A stretch of DNA of 22,629 bases. Source: Sphaeroforma sirkka. Taxonomy: Eukaryota; Opisthokonta; Ichthyosporea; Ichthyophonida. A program made the position numbers and the translations under genes. The DNA lies in contig LUCW03000788.1 in NCBI GenBank assembly GCA_001586965.3, forward strand, positions 1-22,629, given 5' to 3'. The notes under the pieces were generated by a model that worked only from the letters and a program-made list of their open reading frames with translations, was not told where the DNA came from and made no database searches. This document shows, in pieces, positions 10,404-18,174 of this stretch. Each line of letters begins with the position of its first letter. The first letter of the stretch is position 1.

Positions 10404-11621
10404 CTAAACTTCATAATCCGATGAAAAACCTCCAGATAGCAACCCGGGTGGAGCATCAAATTCATCATCAAATTTGCTCTCGGCATCGGAAGAATCAGAA
10501 TCGGTGGAATCACATATCAAGGCCGGCATACCATCATCACTGTCGGAATCTCCGTTATCACCCATCGCCATCAATCCAAATCCGAAATAGCCATTGTCAT
10601 CATCATTCTCATCGTCGAGATCTGGGCAGTCTCGTTTGATATGCTCTGGTTTCTTGCAATTCAAACACGCCATCTTACCACGACAATTAGCCCGAGTATG
10701 CCCGGGCTTAAGGCACTTGAAACAAGTAAGCTCCCGGCCATCTCTACTGCCAAAGTCACCTCTTGGTCGGTCGAAACCACCTCCTCGTCGACCCTTCTGG
10801 GCTTGGTGGTTACCCTTGTGGTATCGTCCATTAGCATAAAGACCGATATCTTCCTCGTCGTTGTCATCATCGTAGATACCGAGTCCAGTCTCAAACACAA
10901 TGGCGGCTTCCTTCACTTGCTCATAGCTGAATCGATTTCCGTTTGCAAACTTCGCATTCAAGTCAATCTTCAGCGGCGCAAACTGACGTGGAAGGCCCTT
11001 CATGAAGGATATGCGTTTCCGAACGTTAGTCAACTCATCCTCCTGACCTGCAAGCTGGCCAAATAGAATCTCACATCGGTCGGCGAGTTCAGCAACATTT
11101 TCTCCATCGTTCATCTTCATCCTATCTAACTTCTGAGTCAACGCGTCCAGATTGGCCTCCGTCTGGCGGTTCATTGCGGTAGCGATCTGGGCCAAGGCAA
11201 CTGCAGGGTTATCAGTGTTACGGACGTATCCAAGACAACTGTCTTCAACGCTCTGGACAATCATGGAGTAGGCAATCTCCCTCTCACGGTCTGTTGCGGC
11301 ATTGAAGACGGCCTTTTCCTTCAGCTTAGCTTCCATCTTCAACTTCCAGTTCGGGTAGCCGGTGGCATCCTTCAGTTTGGGCTCCACGTACTTCATCCTC
11401 TCGGTTTGGTGATCAGTGGTCTTTTCTCTCTCAAATCGGCTCTCTAGTTCTCTCTCTAGCTCTCTCTTTCTCAAATCGGCGTTCTCTAGCTCTCTCTCTC
11501 TCAAATCGGCGTTCTCTAGCTCTCTCTCTCTCAAATCGGCGTTCTCTAGCTCTCTCTCTCTCTCAAATCGGTGTTCTCTAGCTCTCTCTCTCTCTCTCTC
11601 TTTTCTCTCTCTCTCAGGCAC
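10404..11621 (-). pseudogene. Copia Gag (capsid/nucleocapsid) with charged repeat and two zinc knuckles
   Basis: This is a single open frame of 405 codons. The N-terminus is a repeat of Glu/Arg/Leu-rich decapeptides with alternating charge (residues about 5-60), a likely coiled coil. The capsid part follows, with YVEPKLKDATGYPNWKLKME, AMNRQTEANLDALTQKLDRM and FMKGLPRQFAPLKIDLNAKF. A basic RGG-like stretch comes next. Two CCHC knuckles, CFKCLKPGHTRANC and CLNCKKPEHIKRDC (about 10625-10725), are RNA-binding. The C-terminus is very acidic. Gag packages the element RNA in virus-like particles. The start is chosen as the first ATG, ahead of the repeat and about 70 bp from the LTR. Confidence 0.92.
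11437..11610 (-). repeat. 30-bp coding tandem repeat in copia gag
   Basis: About four to five tandem units near 30 bp encode the decapeptide RELENADLRE, flanked by partial units and CT-rich simple sequence. Variation between units is small and mostly affects the length of the CT run. The unit shares the minus-strand core GAGAGCTAGAG (Arg-Glu-Leu-Glu when read in frame) with the two minisatellites at 13217-13406 and 13606-13769. Confidence 0.9.
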
Positions 11622-11693
11622 TCGAGTCCTTGGTCTCCAAAATTTTCTAGCTTTTAGTCCCGTCGTTAATTTTTCAACTCTGTGAAAGTGCTC

Positions 11694-12111
11694 TTTATTT
11701 ACTTTTGTACTCCGTATTTATACTATTTTTCGTCAATTGAACGGCCCTTTCGGCTCGAAAATTTCCTTTGCCAAAGAAATTCCAACGGACGTGCGCGGAC
11801 TATTTTTAGATTCCATCTCTAAAAATACAAACACAATTTCTTCAAATACACTTAAACTTCTAAGACTCATAACTCAATGAATATTCACTCAAACAACTTG
11901 AATAAGATGTTATATGAAAGGGAAAAACATTTCCTATCAAATGACACCTGTAACAAAATTACACATAAAATAGATCAAACACAATCGGCGTACGAAACAC
12001 ATTCATAAACACAACATACAAAAACATACTTAGATAATTGGTTCCTCGATGGACTAGGTCTGTGTCCAACACATAAACAACATTCACCTTTCACAATATG
12101 ATTTTTCTACA
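11694..12111 (-). mobile_element. 5' LTR of the copia element
   Basis: This LTR of about 418 bp pairs with the one at 6526-6945. On the minus strand it begins TGTAGAAAAATC at 12111 and probably ends GAGCA just past 11694. No primer-binding site matching a familiar tRNA end was recognised in the first internal bases. The outer flank, from 12112, is chromovirus-like integrase. Confidence 0.92.
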
Positions 12112-13177
12112 TTCAAGTGGACTACATTCCGATGCCACTGGAGTCCAGACGCAAGAACAATTATGTTCTTCACGTCTTGGACATCGCCACATGCTATTCT
12201 TTCATTCGAGCCACACTGGACAAGACAAAGGAAACCACGACACAGACACTCATAGAGATTTTTTTTGGCGAACATGGCTTCCCCGTAAAATCCAAACAGA
12301 CATGGGGAATGAGTTCACCAACAAGACAGTGGAGCTTCTGGTGCAAGAAGTGGGGATGCTACATAAAGTGTCTCCACCATATCGACCCCAAGTGCTGGGC
12401 GCGGCGGAACGACGTCATAAGAAGATTACACGTTCTATTCGACAATGCTGTGAGGCAGTTCCTCTTCGATGGGACGAACGCCTTCCGTTTACGATGCTAT
12501 ACCAGAACCTTCGGATATCCCGCCGCCATAAGAGTGCACCGTTTAGCGTGTACTTTGGCCGCCGCCATGTTCCGTTCGCCGATTTCACGGACGAGTTACC
12601 GGATTCTCAGCCGATGACGAATGACACCTGGGCACAACGACTAGACCAGTTACAGGACACTATATTGCCGACCCTCCACCACATTACCAAGAAGTATACA
12701 GGCAAGCTTACGACGACATTTGACCGCCTGCATGCTCACGACTTGGTACATTTCGACGAAGGATATGTGGTCATGGTACGATCAGAAGGCCGAACAACGA
12801 AGGCTATACGGCCATTGTTTGGACCATATGTAGTCAAAGCTAGGCACGGTCAACGCTATGAGTTAGCGAACAAAGATGGTTCCGCTCCACCAGAATTCAA
12901 GGACAAACCGGTACGGGTGGAACTCCTCCGTTTAGTGCATAGACGCACAGACCCACCAATTAACGAAGACTTGTGGACCGGAGGAGGTGTTGATTTTCGC
13001 CATATTACTACACACCGTACGAATGATGAGACAGGGAATTTATAATATCTGGTGAGGTGGCGAGAAGGCGAACCAACATGGGAAACAGCAGAAGCTTTTG
13101 ATGATGCCAACGATATCGCGGCCTACTACAAAGCTTTGCAGACACGGACACGTAAGCGCCAACGCGCACAGTTCTAA
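12112..13177 (+). pseudogene. Chromovirus-like Ty3/gypsy integrase with chromodomain (copy B)
   Basis: This is a different lineage from copies A, C and D. The integrase core starts abruptly at the copia LTR edge, with LHVLDIATCYSFIRAT (first Asp, about 12165-12215). It continues with KIQTDMGNEFTNKTVELLVQ over two stretches (second Asp) and AAERRHKKITRSIRQC (Glu). After FDEGYVVMVRSEGRT and RPLFGPYVVKARHGQRYEL comes a C-terminal chromodomain: ITTHRTNDETGNL, YLVRWREGEPTWETAEAF and DIAAYYKAL. Chromodomains steer integration toward modified chromatin. The zinc-binding N-terminus and all upstream genes are missing. The fragment is a fossil with a few breaks. Its LTR was not identified. Confidence 0.85.
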
Positions 13178-13216
13178 TACTTTATCTTCAATATAACTTT
13201 GTTCTCGGATATCGAG

Positions 13217-13406
13217 CTCAAGCTCTGGAGCATAAACCAGCAACTCTAGCTCCCGAGTATAAACCAGCAACTCTAGCTCCCGAGTATAAACTAGCAACTC
13301 TAGCTCCCGAGTATAAACCAGCCACTCGAGCTCGCGAGAAAAAACGGTTAGCACTCGAGCTCGCGAGGTTTAATGAGCCACTCTAGCTTCGGAGTATAAA
13401 ACAGCG
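13217..13406. repeat. Minisatellite, 27-bp unit, about seven copies
   Basis: Seven units follow the consensus ctctagctcccgagtataaa plus a short variable cagcaa-type tail. The middle three are nearly identical and the outer ones diverge. On the minus strand the unit reads RELELLVYT in one open frame. Several units contain gagtataaa, a TATA-like string, which may be incidental. Confidence 0.93.
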
Positions 13407-13605
13407 AAACCAATCAAACAACTCCTTGGGCTTTGTTTTGAAACAGCGGGTTAATGGTTTGCACGGTTTCTGCCACTGTCAGTTTTTTCTCCGACACAAG
13501 TACATTCCTATATTGTACTTGCCAAACTCTTAAATGTTGACACAGAGGAACAGTAGCTTCAAGAATTCAAACATGACGGGTCGCTCGAGACGTATACATC
13601 GGGTC
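13407..13605. other. Unannotated spacer between the two minisatellites
   Basis: I see no coding region or repeat here. It could be part of the terminal repeat of the chromovirus-like element, but there is no second copy in the window to test this. Confidence 0.3.
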
Positions 13606-13769
13606 CTCTAGCTCTCTGAGGTAAAATGCCAGCACAATGCTCTAGCTCTCTGAGGATAAATGCCAGCACAATGCTCTAGCTCTCGAGGATAAATGCCAGC
13701 ACAATGCTCTAGCTCTCGAGGATAAATGCCAGCACAATGCTCTAGCGCTCGAGGATAATACCAGCACAT
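13606..13769. repeat. Minisatellite, 33/34-bp unit, about five copies
   Basis: Five units follow the pattern ctctagctctcgaggataaa plus a tgccagcacaatg tail. The first two are 34 bp, the next two 33 bp, and the last is partial. On the minus strand the 33-bp unit reads RELEHCAGIYP. The unit aligns with the 27-bp minisatellite, so the two arrays probably share an origin. Confidence 0.93.
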
Positions 13770-14025
13770 AAGGTACTATGTTATTCTTATCATCTCTGAA
13801 TCTGGCACACTGCTTTGTTAAGTGCTTCAGTTTGAGGGGGTTGTGGTCAGAATACAAGTACTTGGATTTATTTGATTATTTTAGGTTTATTACAAGTTTT
13901 ACAGTTTATCAGAATAAACTAATAAACTGGGTTTTAGGGTTTTGCTGGTTTTACAGCACATGACTAATGACTCATTTAAGTGTCAGTCATTTTAGGATTA
14001 CTGTTTATAATTACGAATAAATGAA
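13770..14025. other. AT-rich spacer without recognisable feature
   Basis: The short open frames here have no motif, and the overlapping minus-strand frame is a by-product of the 33-bp repeats. The stretch may be the tail of the chromovirus-like element. Confidence 0.3.
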
Positions 14026-14058
14026 CAACGTACCCCTCCCTGAGGAGGGAGAACGTTG
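14026..14058. repeat. Hairpin-forming inverted repeat
   Basis: CAACGT pairs with ACGTTG on the outside and CCCTCC with GGAGGG on the inside, around a CTGA loop. A small internal loop separates the two stems. It is not followed by a T run, so I do not call it a terminator. It lies about 30 bp left of the broken edge of gypsy copy C. Confidence 0.7.
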
Positions 14059-14090
14059 AGATATAGTTACTCGACGTGTACGTACTACAA

Positions 14091-14708
14091 GATGCACGTG
14101 ACCGTGAACTTCTAGAGTCTCGCAAGACCTTTGCGAACGATACTACTATTCGAGGTGCTCTAGCTCATATGACACATATGAACACTCGGATGGGAGGTCG
14201 TACCTATACTGGCGAATATTTAATAATTTGTCAGATGATGGAGACTCTGGGGGCTAGCCTTTCTAAGAAGGTCAATGATGATATTATCGTCTATGGTTAT
14301 TTGCGATCTATGCCTTGGTCTGTCTTTGAGAAGATAGCTCAAAAGCATACCAACTCATCTACTAGAGTACTTAGTACCTCGAGCTTTACCCAGCCCGCTA
14401 AGCGTGCCGCGACAGAGAATAGCACTGCGCGTAATACTAAGAAACCTCGCACTACTGCCAGAGGTGGTAAAGGCTCTACTTCTACTGAACCAAAGGGTGA
14501 AAGGAAGGAGAAAGCACCTTGCAGGAAGTGTGGTTACAACCTCACTAAACATGATGGCAAGTGGAATGGTAAACACGACTTTGTTAAGTGTGCACCTGGC
14601 AAGCCAAACTTTGGGCACTATATAAAAGAGTGTACTATTTGCAAGGATACTAACGGTTGGCACAAAGATGATTGCAAGGACATGCCGGACGTCCAAGTTA
14701 AGCACTGA
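14091..14708 (+). pseudogene. Gypsy Gag, C-terminal part (copy C)
   Basis: This encodes the nucleocapsid side of Gag. The first part, with MGGRTYTGEYLIICQMMETL and DLRSMPWSVFEKIA-like helices (the same region is well conserved in copy D), is followed by a basic Thr/Lys/Arg-rich linker. A Cys/His cluster then runs from APCRKCGYNLTKHDGKW to ECTICKDTNGWHKDDC. The Cys/His spacing is longer than a standard CCHC knuckle, so this is an unusual zinc-binding candidate. It presumably binds the element RNA. Confidence 0.8.
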
Positions 14709-14789
14709 CAGTTCCATATGTGTCACTAGAGCAAGATTATGAGAAAAAGTTCAATAAAATCTATCCCAAAGAAGATGAACGTATATTTC

Positions 14790-14980
14790 AAACCGTTTAT
14801 GTAAATGTTTTTGATCCAGGGGCTGAAGTCTCTGCTATCTCACGCCGAGTAGCCTACGCTACAGATATGGCTATCCATAACGAAACAACTAATTTAACCT
14901 TGGGAAACGGCAAAGTTACCACTTGCGAAGAAGCCATTGACTATGCACACATAATGTTGTCAGATAGAAAAGTTCTCTAA
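14790..14980 (+). pseudogene. Gypsy aspartic protease (copy C)
   Basis: VFDPGAEVSAISRRVAYATD carries D-P-G-A at the position of the D-S/T-G-A active site; copy D has the same FDPGAE. LTLGNGKVTTCEEAIDYAH follows. The Pro in the motif is therefore shared by the family and is not a private change in one copy. The protease would cut the polyprotein. Confidence 0.65.
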
Positions 14981-15039
14981 CGGGTACGTTAAGCTTGACT
15001 TAACAAACGTCGACTTCTAAATTAAAGTGTCCTTCACCT

Positions 15040-15625
15040 AACTACGTAAGTTGGAGACACAAAGACGTTGTCAAAACCCAAATTGAAGATTGGTTAAAAC
15101 AGGGTCTAATTGTAATCAATTATGATGCAACCACAGTTAACTTAGCTCTCTTATCGGTCGATCAATATAAATCTAATGGAACGTTTAGTAAAACAAGAGT
15201 AGTACTAGACCTGTCGCCAATCAACAAACTAATTCCGCAACATAGTTTTCCCTTACCAAAGATAAGCGAGATAGTACGCAAAATGGAAGGTGCGACTATC
15301 TTTTCCAAGGTAGACTTAAAAGCCTGCATTCCATCAATTACAAATATATGAGCCGCATAGGAAATACTTTTCCTTTACTTGGGAAGGCAAGAAGTACCAG
15401 TTTAAAGGTGCACCTGAAGGCTTACACATGTTACCTTCTTTCTTCCAACAAGTTATGATGAAACTATTTGCGGACCTGTCGGGTAACGTATCAGTATATT
15501 TAGATGATATAGTCATCTTTACAAAGACAGCACATGAACATGCTAAACTCGTTAAGGAATTTTTAAAGCGACTAAACCATGCCAAATGTAAGATTAACGA
15601 GGACAAGTGTTCTTTTGTTTAAGAT
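15040..15625 (+). pseudogene. Gypsy reverse transcriptase (copy C)
   Basis: The N-terminal part has VVLDLSPINKLIPQHSFPLP and KISEIVRKMEGATIFSKVDL, the latter carrying the first catalytic Asp. The palm has KYQFKGAPEGLHMLPSFFQQ and the catalytic VYLDDIVIFTK (about 15493-15522), then HAKLVKEFLKRLNHAKCKIN. This is the standard Ty3/gypsy order, with the LDD box in place of the more frequent YVDD/FIDD. The part is fossil. Confidence 0.88.
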
Positions 15626-15889
15626 ACTATACACTTACTTGGTTACAAGGTATCTGCAGCAGGGGTAGAATTTGATCCTGGCAAGAAACAACTTTTGTTA
15701 GATTTATCAACACCGATTACTGGAAGAGATGTGAACTCTGTGTGTGGGTTTGTTAACTTCTTCGCGGATTCGGTACCTCACCTTTCTCATTACTTAAAGC
15801 CTTTCAGTCACCTACGGCTACACAAAGGACCTTTGGGAAAGCTCTAGACTAAAGAATGTGATGATGCATTCAAGCTAGTCGAAAGTAAA

Positions 15890-16300
15890 GTAATGGACGC
15901 ACCCTTCATGCAATACCCTGTGGATGGCGTCCTATTCCAAGTAGCAACCGACGCTTCAGACCGGGCAGTAGGTGGAGTGCTATACCAAACGATAAAGAGT
16001 AAACCACGTTACATACAAATCTTTAGCAAGAGTTATAATAAGAGTCAACGGGATTACCCTACCGTTAAACAAGAGCTCCTTGCTATAGTTACTGCGCTAA
16101 GACAGTTTAAAGACTACCTTTATGGAAGTTACTTCACTGTCGCCTGTGATTGAAAGTATTAACATATTTAAAAGACACGAACCTTGATTCACAGTTGATG
16201 AGCCGCTGGCATGGCATTATTGCTAAGTTTGCTTTTAACATTACACACATACCAGGAATACATAATCATCTTCCTGACATGCTCTCACGACTTGTCCCTG
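15890..16300 (+). pseudogene. Gypsy RNase H (copy C)
   Basis: VATDASDRAVGGVLYQ carries the first Asp. KSYNKSQRDYPTVKQELLAI carries the Glu. FKDYLYGSYFTVACD carries the next Asp. After that come SRWHGIIAKFAFNITHIPG and NHLPDMLSRL, the Asp-containing end. This matches the Ty3/gypsy RNase H found after the reverse transcriptase. Confidence 0.88.
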
Positions 16301-16369
16301 ACTACCAGAAAACAGTTAAAGAGTTATCAGCAACCGATTGGATGCTTAATAAGAAATGGTTTAACCTCG

Positions 16370-16700
16370 CTCAATCAAGATGGGGTCCATTTACTATTGA
16401 TATGTTCGCCGCAGACCATAACAAACAGGCTTCTGATTATAGGTCGTTAACTCATCCTAAAGGTGATGCCTTTCAACTTCTATAATGCGTGGGCTAACCC
16501 ACCTTGGCAACTTATCGCACAGTTGTTAAATTGTGTTAATAATACTAGGTCTACTATTACGCTGTGTTGTCCTTTACGTAACTCCGACCCATGGATACGT
16601 GATTTCTTTAATATGATACAAGACGAGCCTATCTATGTCGACCGTGAAACCGACACGTTCTTGTATCAAGGATCCTATTCTTCTAAGAAGACACCTTGGA
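16370..16700 (+). pseudogene. Dam/DIRS-type methyltransferase-like domain between RNase H and integrase (copy C)
   Basis: The sequence reads RWGPFTIDMFAADHNKQ, a short Tyr-containing stretch, NAWANPPWQLIAQLL, then STITLCCPLRNSDPWIRDFF. NPPW matches the (D/N)PP(Y/F/W) catalytic motif of N6-adenine methyltransferases. The order DMFAA...N...Y...NPPW...ITL..P resembles the methyltransferase-like domain that follows RNase H in DIRS elements and the phage Dam family. In Ty3/gypsy elements RNase H is normally followed directly by integrase, so this is an unusual insert. Whether it ever had activity is not shown. The same domain is in copy D at about 22180-22510. Confidence 0.55.
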
Positions 16701-16889
16701 AACACACCATCGTTTGTCGCATTGGTCCTGCAGGTACCACTAAGTGGAAACCCTCAACCGAGTTCTTAGCTAAGCTAGAGGATCCTAAGAAGTTTGAACA
16801 AAAGCTCAAGACTCGTACAACACAAGCACCTAACACGAATGCAGTCGAGGTATTGCCGATTGAGACGACAATAGATCGTAAAAACATGG

Positions 16890-17497
16890 AACCAGCTAAG
16901 GCCATGGATCAAAGACTCAAAACTCTAAGAGATCCTGAAGCTCGCTCTCAACTACTTATAGCGCTGTTTAAAGAACAGCCAGGAGTTGCGAAACAACTGA
17001 AGAAGTTACTTCAACAATCTAATGTTATTAATTACGTATCTCAGGAGTCTACCCCTCCTGATAATGAAGTTGCCCTATCTAACGGGACTATGGTTCATTC
17101 AGCAGCCAGCGTTACACATAATCTGACTGACTTAGAAGTGCTCGAGAGTAGAGTTAAAATAATACATAATTTAACACATCGAGCATATGAGCATACTTAT
17201 AAGATGGCTGTTCGAGCAGGGCTTGATCACCCGGCGCTGAAAGAAACCATACGTGAAGTATACCGACGCTGTACGGATTGTGAAAAGAACCAGCTCAAGC
17301 GCTCCGGTTGGGGACCCATAAAAAGTGTAACAGAAGACCAACCGATGCGCCGAGTCATAGTAGATTTGGTTGAACTCCCGTGATCCAAGCATACTGGCGA
17401 TGTATATATCTGTCATTTCTTATGTGTGGCTTCGGGCTATAACTTGCTTTATGCAATACCGAACAAACGCCCGCAAACAGTGGCAGAATTATGCTAT
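16890..17497 (+). pseudogene. Gypsy integrase N-terminal region (copy C)
   Basis: MEPAKAMDQRLKTLRDPEAR begins a Leu/Lys-rich linker. The zinc-binding region follows: HNLTHRAYEHTYKMAVRAGL, then the Cys pair in YRRCTDCEKNQ. The first core Asp is in VIVDLVELP. Copy C is cut by copy D before the rest of the core. The region is about 98% identical to the inverted copy A. Confidence 0.88.
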
Positions 17498-18094
17498 TGT
17501 AGAAATACGGCCTCCGGTCAGTCTAAAATATCAAGATCAATTGAGATAATACATTGGTTTTATTTGTATTTTAAATAATTTAGTACAAGCTCTTTTTCCA
17601 ATATTTCCAAAGTGTTCTAAATTCACTTTGATGGCTCCAATAGCCTGAGTATTTGGTATGACTCATCTACTTGGACCTATTTGAGACATTAGTAGATGTA
17701 GGATATTATAAACTAAATTTTATAATCTCCGAACTACTACTACTTATAGATTTTGGTCCTCCCGCCAATCTCCAAAATCCAATAAGTCTTTTTCTTTTTT
17801 TAACTTTTCTTCAGATGGAACTTTATTTATATCAGCTAATGTATTAACGTGACTTACGTTATTATGTCTATTTACAAATTAGGCAAGTGGTCATGAACAC
17901 TTAGTACTTCTAGTGAAAACTATTCAATAAAGAACAGCTAGAGGTACGCCCTGTGTGATCGAGGATATTTAGGCTCTTAACAAGAGGCAGTCCCGATCAT
18001 TCTTACACAAGCTACCACTGCTAAATCCTAACTGACTAAATTGTATTTTAGTTTAATATAGTTTGAAACCTAGTAATTTCCATCGAAGTTTACA
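17498..18094 (+). mobile_element. 5' LTR of gypsy copy D
   Basis: This 597-bp LTR starts TGTAGAAATACGG and ends GAAGTTTACA. It matches the solo LTR at 1669-2263 with about 2-3% differences and the LTR at 4040-4640 less closely. AATAAA at 17926-17931 is a candidate polyadenylation signal. No clear tRNA primer-binding site is seen in the first bases after 18094. Confidence 0.93.
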
Positions 18095-18174
18095 TATTTT
18101 TTCAGTTAAATAGTAGTTACAGTAGTGTACTGCTTCTAGACTGTCTGACATCGATTTACTATCCAGCAAATACT

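Larger units (their letters stand above)
6526..12111 (-). mobile_element. Ty1/copia retrotransposon with both LTRs
   Basis: The LTRs are at 6526-6945 and 11694-12111, with gag, protease, integrase, reverse transcriptase and RNase H between them in the copia order, all on the minus strand. A hand count finds about 13 substitutions and one small indel between the LTRs (about 3%), so it is fairly young; absolute age needs a host mutation rate. It looks nearly complete, with a handful of breaks. The left flank is gypsy copy A and the right flank is an unrelated chromovirus-like element. I see no target duplication. Confidence 0.93.
14089..17497 (+). mobile_element. Ty3/gypsy element, copy C, 5'-truncated and interrupted by copy D
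   Basis: Similarity to copy D begins at 14089, inside gag, so the 5' LTR and first part of gag are missing. Protease, reverse transcriptase, RNase H, a methyltransferase-like domain and the start of integrase follow. At 17497 the integrase is cut by the LTR of copy D. Copy A continues across this point without the LTR, which shows where D landed. The element is a fossil with around ten breaks. Confidence 0.92.

Noticed and set aside
13217-13769. CRISPR-like array
   Set aside because: The repeats are contiguous without unique spacers, in a eukaryotic retroelement context; these are minisatellites.
13642-13857. Minus-strand frame made of repeated undecapeptides
   Set aside because: It results from 33-bp minisatellite units being a multiple of three; no independent evidence of a protein.
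13925-13950. GGGTTTTAGGGTTTT resembling telomeric repeats
   Set aside because: Only two imperfect units; no array.
14155-14170. Further copy of the ctctagctc core inside gypsy gag
   Set aside because: A single short match, also at the same place in copy D; part of gag coding sequence, not a repeat array.
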